From Bacillus paralicheniformis (GTDB lineage: Bacteria > Bacillota > Bacilli > Bacillales > Bacillaceae), in NCBI RefSeq assembly GCF_001042485.2, contig NZ_LBMN02000006.1, positions 1 to 64,000 on the forward strand: a stretch of DNA of 64,000 bases, written 5' to 3'. Shown piece by piece: positions 1 through 6,638 of the stretch (its first letter is position 1; the number at the start of each line of letters is the position of its first letter). The notes under the pieces were generated by a model. That model was not told the DNA's origin and searched no databases. It saw only the letters and a program-made list of their open reading frames with translations. A program made the translations under genes and the position numbers.

Positions 1-274
1 CCCGTATAATTCGTGCGAGGTCTTCCAGCGTCGTGGCGTCCGATAGTTTTACGCGCCGATCCATGACGAACATGATTGCGCGATCAACCGATGAGAAGTA
101 CGCGATCTCCCGCCAACGTGCGATTGGTGATGGATCCAGGTCGGGATTTTCGGCGAGACGCTTCGGCCAGTTCGGCGCTTTCGTTGGATCGGTGAAATAG
201 CGTTCATTTACGATGATATTGCGTTCGTCTGACGTGAGTTTGTAATCGTGGGAAATCGGGATTTCAATCGTCAT
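1..274 (-). CDS. Unknown element protein, C-terminus beyond the window
   Basis: An open frame reads leftward from the ATG at 272-274 (MTIEIPISHDYKLTSDERN...) without a stop to the window edge, 91 codons. The start is coupled to the upstream gene: that gene's TAA at 274-276 shares one base with this ATG. The visible part is charged and Trp/Arg-rich and has no signal peptide or membrane segment. I do not recognise the family. It is real as a gene because of the coupling, clean frame and operon position. Confidence 0.6.
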   Translation of the reverse strand, partial: MTIEIPISHDYKLTSDERNIIVNERYFTDPTKAPNWPKRLAENPDLDPSPIARWREIAYFSSVDRAIMFVMDRRVKLSDATTLEDLARIIR

Positions 275-462
275 TACAGCATCGCTCCTCTCGCTTTGAT
301 AATTTCAAACGCCTGGTCTTCGGTGAATCCTGCGCGGATAAGGGCGTCCTTTCCTTTTCGCATCAGGACCGCGTTCAGTTCGACTTGGCGGGCGACGAGC
401 TCCATATTGTCGAGTAAAAATTCGATTGTCGACTTTAGGTCATTCGTTTGTACTTCCGTCAC
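274..462 (-). CDS. Small element protein, 62 residues, unknown function
   Basis: Starts at a GTG (462) with an AAGGAG-type ribosome site nine bases upstream, which lies inside the 3' end of the preceding gene; the two genes overlap by 23 bp. The protein is predicted helical and soluble, with a middle run of acidic and hydrophobic residues, and its C-terminal part (TEDQAFEIIKARG) resembles small phage or ICE regulatory proteins. No catalytic motif is visible and the function is unknown. It is translationally coupled to genes on both sides. Confidence 0.6.
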   Translation of the reverse strand: MTEVQTNDLKSTIEFLLDNMELVARQVELNAVLMRKGKDALIRAGFTEDQAFEIIKARGAML

Positions 463-613
463 TTTCGTCAGCTCCTTCGTTAATTAGTCGCTTAACTTTA
501 ACGCGTAGTTCTGAAACAGAAACCGGCAGCTCATCTTGTACCAGCGCGCAAGTTTCCGGGCGCAAGTCATTTAAAGCTTCGTATAGAACAGCGAGCTCGT
601 ATTTCGTAAACAT
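440..613 (-). CDS. Small element protein, 57 residues, unknown function
   Basis: The ATG at 613 (MFTKYELAVLYEALNDL...) is preferred over an ATG three codons upstream because the AAAGGA ribosome site is eight bases before it and would abut the upstream ATG. The protein is short, helical and acidic at its C-terminus (NEGADESDGSTNE). It is the first gene of the 3-gene leftward run 613-to-1 and follows the phased repeats at 749-783. The family is not recognised. Confidence 0.55.
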   Translation of the reverse strand: MFTKYELAVLYEALNDLRPETCALVQDELPVSVSELRVKVKRLINEGADESDGSTNE

Positions 614-817
614 ACCGCACATCCTTTCGTTTATTAGTAAGACCTAGCAATCGTTCGCATACGCTCTCTCTTGCAGATGTTCCTTTATCGCGATACATCT
701 TTTATTTAAGAATATCCGCGCGAATGTATATGAGCGCTATTATTTAATTGAGTATAGATAATGCGTATAGTAAATGAGTATAGTTCGTCTGTCGTTTGAG
801 CAAGGGACGGGTTCACC
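614..817. other. Non-coding gap in the element carrying phased repeats
   Basis: About 200 bases between the HTH gene and the tiny-gene run contain no supportable gene. It is AT-rich in the centre (715-785) and holds the three phased repeats at 749-783. It should contain the promoter of the leftward run, but no clear -35/-10 pair was identified. Confidence 0.5.
749..783. repeat. Three direct repeats TGMGTATAG with 13-bp period (iteron-like)
   Basis: Copies TGAGTATAG at 749-757, TGCGTATAG at 762-770 and TGAGTATAG at 775-783 begin exactly 13 bases apart, in an AT-rich stretch directly downstream of the HTH gene. Exact spacing with a conserved core is what iterons or stacked operators look like. 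No fourth copy is seen 13 bases to the left. Confidence 0.6.
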
Positions 818-1171
818 TCATGAACCCCCGGCTTCATTTTCGAATGCTTTCGGGATCGGTAGAAGCACGTACAGGTTCGATAATTGTCCGCTCTCTTTAC
901 TCCTTCTTTCGCGAATATCGATCAAGCCGACTTCCTTCAACTTCCGCAATGCCTCCCGGACCGTATTCTCCGAACAGAAACATTCGGCTGCCAACGTCTT
1001 GATCGAAGGAAACGACTGCTTGCTGTGATTGTCCGCGTGCATCGACAACATCGTATAAACGAGCTTTTGCGCACTCTTGTCGAGAATCTTGACGTCAGAT
1101 AACACGCTGCTCGCTACCTGTGCGAATTTGTGCTCGCGTAAATCCAAAACGCCTCGTTCTTCGTTTGTCAT
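818..1171 (-). CDS. Winged-helix HTH protein of the element (possible replication or regulatory protein)
   Basis: 117 residues from the ATG at 1171 (MTNEERGVLDLREHKF). The open frame extends further upstream, but only this ATG has a ribosome site (GAAGGATGA), sitting in the tail of the preceding gene. Residues about 25-95 read as the HTH fold common in plasmid/phage replication-initiator and DnaD-like proteins: LVYTMLSMHADNHSKQSFP, then LAAECFCSENTVREALRKL as recognition helix and a wing with RERRSKESG. The phased repeats at 749-783 lie immediately downstream and could be its target (inference). Confidence 0.7.
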   Translation of the reverse strand: MTNEERGVLDLREHKFAQVASSVLSDVKILDKSAQKLVYTMLSMHADNHSKQSFPSIKTLAAECFCSENTVREALRKLKEVGLIDIRERRSKESGQLSNLYVLLPIPKAFENEAGGS

Positions 1172-1178
1172 TCGTTTA

Positions 1179-1676
1179 TCATCCTTCGAATGCGTAGTTT
1201 TCTGCGATTTCGAGTACGGCCTCTCTGCTAGCGTGTAAAAGGATCGTGTCCATTTTACGGTAAGGATACTTACCCGCATGCCCTTTGGCTGCTCGAAGAC
1301 GCTCTTTATGGAGCCTTGAGAATTGAACTCCGAGACGGGATTCAACTTCTGTATAGAAAGGACGTAGTTGCTGAGGTACCGCATTCCCCATCTTTTCGTA
1401 AAGAATCGTTATAATTTCGTTTGCAGCCTTTTCATGGGACAGTCCTTTTAGTCGGGTGTATGTTGTAGTCTCCTTGTTCGGTGAAGGCAACGATTGCTCA
1501 ACTTTTTTATAGATGTCGTTCAGCCTGGTCTTAGGTTTTTCTGCAACTGATTTCTCATTGCTGCCGCCTAATAACCGCTGTGCGAATTGAGGAAATAACG
1601 CCTTCGCAACCCCCGCATATTCTGCTCCGAAGATGTAAGCTACTCCACCGTCTTTTACGTTTTTGATTGTTAACAT
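1179..1676 (-). CDS. Unknown element protein, 165 residues
   Basis: ATG at 1676 preceded by GGAGCGATTTAA. The N-terminus (MLTIKNVKDGGVAYIFGAE) is followed by a charged linker (about residues 38-75) and a C-terminal helical part with LRPFYTEVESRLGVQFSRL, which faintly recalls the C-terminal domains of phage antirepressor-like proteins; I would not assign it on that basis. Only 13 bp separate it from the DUF3102 gene upstream, and its last codons carry the ribosome site of the HTH gene, so it is mid-operon. Confidence 0.6.
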   Translation of the reverse strand: MLTIKNVKDGGVAYIFGAEYAGVAKALFPQFAQRLLGGSNEKSVAEKPKTRLNDIYKKVEQSLPSPNKETTTYTRLKGLSHEKAANEIITILYEKMGNAVPQQLRPFYTEVESRLGVQFSRLHKERLRAAKGHAGKYPYRKMDTILLHASREAVLEIAENYAFEG

Positions 1677-1689
1677 TTAAATCGCTCCT

Positions 1690-2556
1690 TTATCCGTTTA
1701 TAATAATTGCTTCTTTTTCATTCATAGCACGCTGTATCGAATTCATAAGCGTCTGCATCACATGGATGGACTTTCGGTACTCCTCTTTACCTTCGTCAAT
1801 CATTTCGTTAAACTCTTGGGCAAAGTGCGTTAGATGCCCGTACTTCTCAACGAATTTCCTAACATCCTCGGAGAACTCTCGAACCGTATACGTGATAGCG
1901 TCTCCGTTAGTCACGCGTGTTGTCCGTCCTTCATACATCGAAATGTCTCCGAACAATTCTTTATATCGTTCGTTTTCAGCGAGTAGTTCCGGATCAGGCG
2001 TTTTAACTTCGACGTATTCCGTCTGAATTTCCGGTTCGGCTTCTTCGACTCGTTCGAGTTTGTCGCGAAGTATATCCGCTTCCCGCACCGCTTGCTCCCG
2101 TTGAGATTCCGCTTGCTTAAGCGCTGCCTCTGCCGCTTCCTTCTCCGCCAATAGTTCCCTGTACTCCTTTAGCGTTTTGACTTCGCCATTTAGGACCGCC
2201 TGTTTAGCTTGACGTTTCGGTTCGGTTGACTCTGCGGATGGGCGTGCGATTTCGTACGTTAGTGAGACGGGTAGGTCTTCGAGGAGAGACGCCTGTTCGT
2301 CGCACGATGCGACAATTAATTCGTAACGTTGTATTAAACGATTTACAGCATCTTTTTTCAATCCAATCGACTCTGTCCACTGCCTGAAGCATCCATACCC
2401 ATTCTTAGAAAGTACACTTCGAGCTTCTCTTAGCTCCCGACCAAGTTCTGTGTATGCTCGGTTAACAATTTCTTTCATAACAACTTCTTTTTCTTTGAGG
2501 AAAGCAGATATTTTTCCATCTAGCTGACTATAATCAAACTGAGAAGGCACACCCAC
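1690..2556 (-). CDS. DUF3102-type protein with long coiled coil
   Basis: 288 residues from the GTG at 2556; the frame is open to an ATG at 2583, but GGAGG lies seven bases before the GTG, and starting there aligns the N-terminus with the short paralogue next door. Residues 1-80 (DYSQLDG..., FLKEKEVVMKEIV, AYTELGRELREARSVLS, GCFRQWTESIG, IQRYELI) match the helical DUF3102 pattern found in phage and ICE proteins. Residues about 110-200 are strongly charged coiled coil (AEKEAAEAALKQAESQREQ), followed by a C-terminal helical domain. Its 5' region duplicates that of the gene at 2650-2907. Function unknown; DNA binding is a reasonable guess. Confidence 0.7.
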   Translation of the reverse strand: MGVPSQFDYSQLDGKISAFLKEKEVVMKEIVNRAYTELGRELREARSVLSKNGYGCFRQWTESIGLKKDAVNRLIQRYELIVASCDEQASLLEDLPVSLTYEIARPSAESTEPKRQAKQAVLNGEVKTLKEYRELLAEKEAAEAALKQAESQREQAVREADILRDKLERVEEAEPEIQTEYVEVKTPDPELLAENERYKELFGDISMYEGRTTRVTNGDAITYTVREFSEDVRKFVEKYGHLTHFAQEFNEMIDEGKEEYRKSIHVMQTLMNSIQRAMNEKEAIIING

Positions 2557-2649
2557 ACTCATCCCTCCAATAACATTTATCATTTTTCACTTATACAACC
2601 CCACAGGGATCGTCATTTTTGCGACATCAATATCGAAATTTTTCCGCCT

Positions 2650-2907
2650 TCACTTTGAGACAATTAACTCGTACCTCTGAATTAACCTAATTGCTGCATC
2701 TTTTTTAATTCCTATAGAGCGCAGCCATTCACGAAAACACCCGTACCGGTTTTTAGCCAGACATTCTTGAGCCTCCTTTAATTCTCGACCTAATTCCGTA
2801 TATGCCCGACCAACAATCTCGCGCATGTTATTCTCCTTGGCTCGCAGAAATTTCGCTGTATTTTCGTCTAGTTGCTCATAACTGAACGTCTTAACTTCAT
2901 TTGCCAT
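2650..2907 (-). CDS. DUF3102 N-terminal-domain-only paralogue
   Basis: 85 residues with AAGGAGG seven bases before the ATG at 2907. It matches the first ~80 residues of the protein at 1690-2556 (AYTELGRELKEAQECLAKNRYGCFREWLRSIGIKKDAAIRLIQRYELIV) and stops where the paralogue continues into its coiled coil. Its stop codon lies in DNA matching the leader found upstream of the start of this same gene, so it looks like a tandem duplication that copied leader plus N-terminal domain. It could act as a dominant or competing partner of the long protein (inference). Confidence 0.7.
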   Translation of the reverse strand: MANEVKTFSYEQLDENTAKFLRAKENNMREIVGRAYTELGRELKEAQECLAKNRYGCFREWLRSIGIKKDAAIRLIQRYELIVSK

Positions 2908-2990
2908 TCGAAAACCTCCTTACACTTTATAACACGTAGGTAGTATTCGTTTTTGCAACACTCGATTCGAAATTTTTTCCGCCTTCACTT

Positions 2991-3134
2991 ATAACTGCGC
3001 ATCAACTTTCCGAAATGGACACCGTTTTTATAATTTCGCTGTCATAAATAACTGCGAAGTCACTTTCGGATTGGCACACGTTTTTCTGCGTTCAATAATA
3101 GATGCGTATGTAATTTCGACTTGGCACCGTTTTA
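2991..3134. repeat. Three imperfect ~38-bp direct repeats between integrase and DUF3102 genes
   Basis: Units at 2991-3029, 3048-3085 and 3098-3134 share ATA-CTGCG at the left, an ACTTTC/ATTTCG block in the middle and GGCACC-GTTTT at the right. Spacing is 57 and 50 bases, about five helical turns. They occupy most of the 230-bp gap upstream of the short DUF3102 gene. They could be arm sites for the integrase or operators for the leftward promoter. Confidence 0.6.
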
Positions 3135-3137
3135 GAC

Positions 3138-3170
3138 AAAAAAAATAACCCCGCCTTAAAAGACGAGGTT
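3138..3170 (-). terminator. Terminator of the integrase gene
   Basis: Read on the minus strand, an 11-bp stem (AACCTCGTCTT pairing AAGGCGGGGTT, with G-U pairs) with a two-base loop is followed by ATTTTTTTT. It lies seven bases after the integrase stop. Confidence 0.8.
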
Positions 3171-3176
3171 AATTCG

Positions 3177-4163
3177 TTACACATCGAGCTTGTCGTTTTG
3201 ACTCGCTTTATTAAACTGTTCGATTACTACATCATCTACGTAGTCAAGATATACTTGCGTTGATTCTAAGTCGGCGTGACCTAGTATTTTTTGTAACGAC
3301 CGAATATCGCCCCCGTTGCGCAGGTAATTGATTGCGAAAGTATGACGAAGACTGTGAATGCTCGCCCTGCACTCGTTTTTCAAATTCGCTAATTTAGCAT
3401 ACTTATCTGCCCGCTTTCTTAGATGATCCTTAGATACTTCCTCTCCGTATTGATTAACGAAGACTTTTCTCACGGCCCCAAAATATTCGGTTGTCTCTAT
3501 GCGGAGCTGTTTTAGAATCTCCGCAACTTTGTCCGTCATGGGAACCATTCGATTCTTTCGGTTCTTATTAATCGCCCCCGGGAGCATGAGTACCTTATTT
3601 TCAAAGTCGATATCATCTGGATTAAGGCCTTCCAACTCATTCGAACGAAGGCCGCATTTTAACGATACATAGAACGCTACGTAATCGCGGAAACCAGCAT
3701 AAGTATCCTTGTCAATTACACCAAAGAAACGCCTTACTTGCGAATCGGTCAGGCTCTTTATTTTCGTTTGATCGACACGCAGTTTCGTAATTTTCTTGGC
3801 GGGGCTTTCGTTTATGATTTCTCGCTCCACCATTCGGCTAAATATCGACTTGATGCCGCCAAGCCTAATATTAATCGTAACTGGTGATAGCTTGCGTTGC
3901 TTTAACATTATCGTGATATAACTACGAAAATGATCTTCGCTAACAGACGTTACAGGGTCCGTCATACGAATCCCTGTTACTTCCGTAAATTCGTCGAAAT
4001 ATCTTCGATAGTCATTAATCGTTCGATCGCGGTAGTTCTCGGTTGTAAACACCAAAACCACCGCATCTAGAGCGTCTTGAACGGTCATATAAGACGGTCT
4101 CAGCTCCGTTTGACTTACATCGCGCCGGTACCTAACGCCTTGCTTTCGTCTAATTATCGCCAT
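3177..4163 (-). CDS. int: Tyrosine recombinase / integrase of the element
   Basis: 328 residues starting at the ATG at 4163 (MAIIRRKQGVRYRRD), which has GGGAGG seven bases upstream; the open frame reaches 4199 but without a ribosome site. The N-terminal half is a SAM-like core-binding domain (about 30-130: DRTINDYRRYFDEF...). The catalytic domain shows the R of KCGLRSNELEGL, the HxxR of HSLRHTFAINYL, and H plus the nucleophilic Y of ILGHADLESTQVYLDY. It points away from the tRNA, ends in its own terminator, and would catalyse insertion and excision at the tRNA-Arg 3' end. Family assignment is secure; the site is inferred from position. Confidence 0.92.
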   Translation of the reverse strand: MAIIRRKQGVRYRRDVSQTELRPSYMTVQDALDAVVLVFTTENYRDRTINDYRRYFDEFTEVTGIRMTDPVTSVSEDHFRSYITIMLKQRKLSPVTINIRLGGIKSIFSRMVEREIINESPAKKITKLRVDQTKIKSLTDSQVRRFFGVIDKDTYAGFRDYVAFYVSLKCGLRSNELEGLNPDDIDFENKVLMLPGAINKNRKNRMVPMTDKVAEILKQLRIETTEYFGAVRKVFVNQYGEEVSKDHLRKRADKYAKLANLKNECRASIHSLRHTFAINYLRNGGDIRSLQKILGHADLESTQVYLDYVDDVVIEQFNKASQNDKLDV

Positions 4164-4349
4164 ACAAAAAGCCTCCCGAAATATTATTCCGCAAGGCATT
4201 CGTAGAAGACTCGAACTAGTCCGATATAGGCGACACGAAATCCGCTAAAAACGTCAATCCGTTTCTTCACAGATCGTGTCCTTCCGCTACACTTTTCGCT
4301 TTAACGGACCGTCGGAAAACGTTGATATGACGGGGCTAAAACGTGAAAA
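4164..4349. other. Probable attachment region between integrase and tRNA
   Basis: About 190 bases without a gene lie between the integrase start and the tRNA 3' end. They contain several copies of a short AAAACG(T) word (about 4246, 4316, 4338, 4345), which could be integrase arm sites. The core site must overlap the tRNA 3' end; its duplicate is outside the window, so it cannot be delimited. Confidence 0.4.
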
Positions 4350-4425
4350 CGCGCTCGGAGGGATTCGAACCCCCGGCAGACGTGGTACCGGAAACCACCG
4401 CTCTATCCAGCTGAGCTACGAGCGC
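4350..4425 (-). tRNA. trnQ-Arg: tRNA-Arg (anticodon CCG)
   Basis: The minus strand folds as a cloverleaf: acceptor GCGCTCG/CGAGCGC, D-arm GCTC/GAGC, anticodon stem GTGGT/ACCAC around TTCCGGT with anticodon CCG, and a T-arm with TTCGAAT. CCA is not encoded; after the discriminator G the sequence reads GTTTTCAC-like element DNA. In B. subtilis a tRNA-Arg gene lies at this place beside clpP. It serves as the element's integration site here. Confidence 0.93.
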
Positions 4426-4456
4426 ACAATATGATTTTTTAACGTCAGCAATTTAT

Positions 4457-4485
4457 ATTATAAGGGCTGTTCTTTAAAAAGTCAA
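4457..4485 (-). promoter_or_regulatory. Sigma-A promoter of tRNA-Arg
   Basis: On the minus strand TTGACT (4480-4485), 17 bases, TATAAT (4457-4462), about 30 bases upstream of the tRNA 5' end. This is a near-consensus promoter. Confidence 0.85.
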
Positions 4486-4876
4486 TCACAATCTCTTGCT
4501 CGAAACAATGCAGGTTCAGATTATACTCGATTTCTTACTTCGTCCGTTGTTTTGACAAGGCAGAGAAGCAGCATGGCTACAGCGCAGTCTTTTCTCTCGT
4601 CCAGATAAAATCTGTGAGCGGCAACACCTCCGAGAAACCACCATAAAAGAAATACGATCAGCTTTGGTTTCTTCTTATTTTGGAACCCTGAACGCTCTTG
4701 TCCGCGTTCACATATATAACCGGCTTCCTTTTTTCCTATAAATTAAATTGAAGATCAATGGACTTAGACCCCATTTTTCTATACTTTCCTCTGTAAAGTT
4801 GATCTTTTGTTTGAATGTCCTTTAAAATGGGAAAAATAAACCCCAGTATGTCTTTTTAATGAAGGCGGCTTTTTGT
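4486..4876. other. Intergenic region upstream of clpP
   Basis: About 390 bases between the tRNA promoter and the clpP promoter. No convincing gene is seen on either strand. The right part holds a candidate sigma-B promoter at 4809-4834; the rest is unassigned. Confidence 0.5.
4809..4834 (+). promoter_or_regulatory. Candidate sigma-B promoter of clpP
   Basis: GTTTGA (4809-4814), 14 bases, GGGAAA (4829-4834) fits the sigma-B pattern GTTTAA-N12-15-GGGTAT imperfectly. B. subtilis clpP is known to have both a sigma-B and a sigma-A promoter, which supports it. Confidence 0.5.
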
Positions 4877-4905
4877 TTGACCTTTATTGACCAAAAATGT
4901 ATGAT
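4876..4905 (+). promoter_or_regulatory. clpP sigma-A promoter overlapped by a CtsR operator
   Basis: TTGACC (4877-4882), 17 bases, TATGAT (4900-4905). The stretch 4876-4892 read on the minus strand is GGTCAATAAAGGTCAAA, the tandem heptad recognised by CtsR, the class III heat-shock repressor. The operator covers the -35 box, so CtsR would block polymerase binding until heat or proteotoxic stress. Confidence 0.88.
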
Positions 4906-4945
4906 TAAACTACATACTTACCTTTTAAGGTGAAGGAGGAGCATT

Positions 4946-5542
4946 ATGAATTTAATACCTACAGTCATTGAACAGACGAACCGCGGGGAAAGAGCGTATG
5001 ACATTTACTCACGCTTGTTGAAAGACCGTATCATTATGCTGGGATCAGCAATCGATGACAATGTTGCGAACTCCATCGTATCTCAGCTTCTATTCCTTGA
5101 AGCCGAAGATCCAGAAAAAGATATCAGCATCTATATTAACAGCCCTGGCGGCTCTATCACAGCCGGCATGGCGATTTATGACACCATGCAGTTCATTAAA
5201 CCTCAAGTCTCTACGATTTGTACGGGAATGGCGGCATCTATGGGTGCGTTCCTTCTCGCAGCCGGCGAGAAAGGGAAGCGCTACGCTCTTCCAAACAGTG
5301 AAGTCATGATCCACCAGCCGCTTGGCGGAGCGCAAGGTCAGGCAACAGAAATCGAAATTGCCGCGAAGCGCATTCTTTCATTGCGTGACAAACTGAACAA
5401 AATTCTTGCAGAGCGCACTGGACAACCGCTTGAAGTGATCGAGCGCGATACAGACCGTGACAACTTCAAAACGGCTGAAGAAGCAAAAGAATACGGCCTG
5501 ATTGATAAAGTGCTCACACGCAATATCGACGCACAGAAGTAA
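4946..5542 (+). CDS. clpP: ATP-dependent Clp protease proteolytic subunit
   Basis: 198-residue serine peptidase forming the tetradecameric barrel that degrades substrates fed by ClpX, ClpC or ClpE. The nucleophile Ser is in [11 protein letters not shown] (about residue 98), the His in [12 protein letters not shown] (about 123) and the Asp in ERDTDRDNF (about 172). Full family length; ATG preceded by AAGGAGGAGC. Transcribed alone from CtsR- and probably sigma-B-controlled promoters and ended by a strong terminator. In Bacillus it controls competence, sporulation and stress regulators such as Spx. Confidence 0.97.
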   Translation: MNLIPTVIEQTNRGERAYDIYSRLLKDRIIMLGSAIDDNVANSIVSQLLFLEAEDPEKDISIYINSPGGSITAGMAIYDTMQFIKPQVSTICTGMAASMGAFLLAAGEKGKRYALPNSEVMIHQPLGGAQGQATEIEIAAKRILSLRDKLNKILAERTGQPLEVIERDTDRDNFKTAEEAKEYGLIDKVLTRNIDAQK

Positions 5543-5550
5543 ACAGCAAA

Positions 5551-5582
5551 AAAAGCTGCCGAAGTCATCGGCAGCTTTTTTA
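5551..5582 (+). terminator. clpP terminator
   Basis: Stem AAAAGCTGCCGA/TCGGCAGCTTTT with a five-base loop followed by further T residues, eight bases after the clpP stop. Its symmetry lets it also act on the convergent gene to the right. Confidence 0.85.
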
Positions 5583-5616
5583 TGTTACCGTACCTCCGCT
5601 CATTATGTAAGAGTTT

Positions 5617-6192
5617 CTATAAATCCTTCCACTTTTTCTCGAGGACAGGGTAGCGATAATCATTCATGTTCCCGATCAATTCCGCGGGGCTCGCCGAAGC
5701 ATGAATCAGCTGAAGGTGCGATTCATTCGAAAAGCCCTCTTGAACGCTGTATTCGAGCATTTTAAGAAGTGGGTCAAAATAGCCGTTCACATTGTAAAGT
5801 CCGATCGGCTTTTGATGAATGCCGATCTGGGCCCAGCAAAGCACTTCAAACAGCTCTTCAAACGTACCGAAGCCTCCGGGCATCGCGATAAAGCCGTCAG
5901 CTAATTCACTCATTTTCGCTTTGCGCTCATGCATGCCGCTCACTTCGATCAGCTCTGTCAGCTGCTGATGAACGATTTCCCCTGTAAAAAGTCCTTTCGG
6001 CATAACGCCGACAACTTCCCCGCCGTTTTTCAATACGGTATCCGCAATCACGCCCATCAATCCCATTCTCGATCCTCCATAAACAAGGCGAAGCCCCTTC
6101 TCGGCAATATAAACACCAAGCTCTGCAGCTTTCTTCTTGTACGCCGGGTCCGTCCCCATATTTGATCCTGAATATACGCATACCGTTTTCAC
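5617..6192 (-). CDS. yvdD: LOG-family nucleotide-binding protein (cytokinin riboside 5'-monophosphate phosphoribohydrolase-like)
   Basis: 191 residues with a Rossmann N-terminus ([19 protein letters not shown]) and the LOG signature [18 protein letters not shown] near residue 110. Family members hydrolyse nucleoside 5'-monophosphates to free base and ribose phosphate; many are still mislabelled lysine decarboxylases. Position beside clpP matches B. subtilis yvdD. Convergent with clpP and divergent from the MazG-like gene. The physiological substrate in Bacillus is unclear. Confidence 0.88.
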   Translation of the reverse strand: MKTVCVYSGSNMGTDPAYKKKAAELGVYIAEKGLRLVYGGSRMGLMGVIADTVLKNGGEVVGVMPKGLFTGEIVHQQLTELIEVSGMHERKAKMSELADGFIAMPGGFGTFEELFEVLCWAQIGIHQKPIGLYNVNGYFDPLLKMLEYSVQEGFSNESHLQLIHASASPAELIGNMNDYRYPVLEKKWKDL

Positions 6193-6302
6193 TTTCGCTC
6201 ACTCCAACTCCATATATTGATAAAAGCAATTAACATTGTACTATATATTGTTTGTTCCGTGTGCGATAATATAATTGAATTTCTAAATGGGAGTGTAGAC
6301 TT

Positions 6303-6638
6303 ATGACAATCACAGACGCGGAGCAATGGACAAAGACATTTTATCGGAAAAGGGGATGGAGCGAATACGGACCTTTCATCCGGATGGGATTTTTAATGGA
6401 AGAGGCCGGTGAACTGGCGAGAGCGGTCAGGGCATACGAAATCGGAAGAGACCGTCCTGATGAAGCAAAACGGCCGGCTGCTGAACTGAAAAAGGAACTG
6501 ATCGAAGAAATGGGCGATGTGATGGGGAATTTGATTATGCTTGCCGGCATATACGATGTTTCATTGGAAGACATGATGGATGCCCACCGCCGCAAACTGA
6601 CGAAAAGATTTGCAGGAGAGCATCATGAAGATCAATGA
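6303..6638 (+). CDS. yvdC: MazG-like nucleotide pyrophosphohydrolase
   Basis: 111 residues, all-alpha NTP-PPase fold. The metal-binding pairs are visible as EEAGELARA (about residues 30-38) and ELIEEMGDVMGNL (about 63-75). Such proteins hydrolyse (d)NTPs, often aberrant ones, to the monophosphate. The start has GGGAGTG upstream. The 3' end overlaps the next gene by 14 bp, so the two are co-translated, which suggests a joint nucleotide-handling role. In B. subtilis yvdC stands without the HD partner. Confidence 0.85.
   Translation: MTITDAEQWTKTFYRKRGWSEYGPFIRMGFLMEEAGELARAVRAYEIGRDRPDEAKRPAAELKKELIEEMGDVMGNLIMLAGIYDVSLEDMMDAHRRKLTKRFAGEHHEDQ

Larger units (their letters stand above)
1..4350. 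mobile_element. Right end of an integrated element (ICE or prophage) at tRNA-Arg
   Basis: A tyrosine integrase at 3177-4163 sits next to the 3' end of tRNA-Arg(CCG), the usual arrangement for an element using a tRNA gene as attachment site. Left of it is a leftward run of small, tightly packed genes of phage/ICE character (DUF3102-type, HTH, tiny ORFs) that do not belong to the B. subtilis yvd-clpP order, which resumes right of the tRNA. The other end and left attachment site lie outside the window. No structural or conjugation genes are visible here, so ICE versus prophage cannot be decided. Confidence 0.8.
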
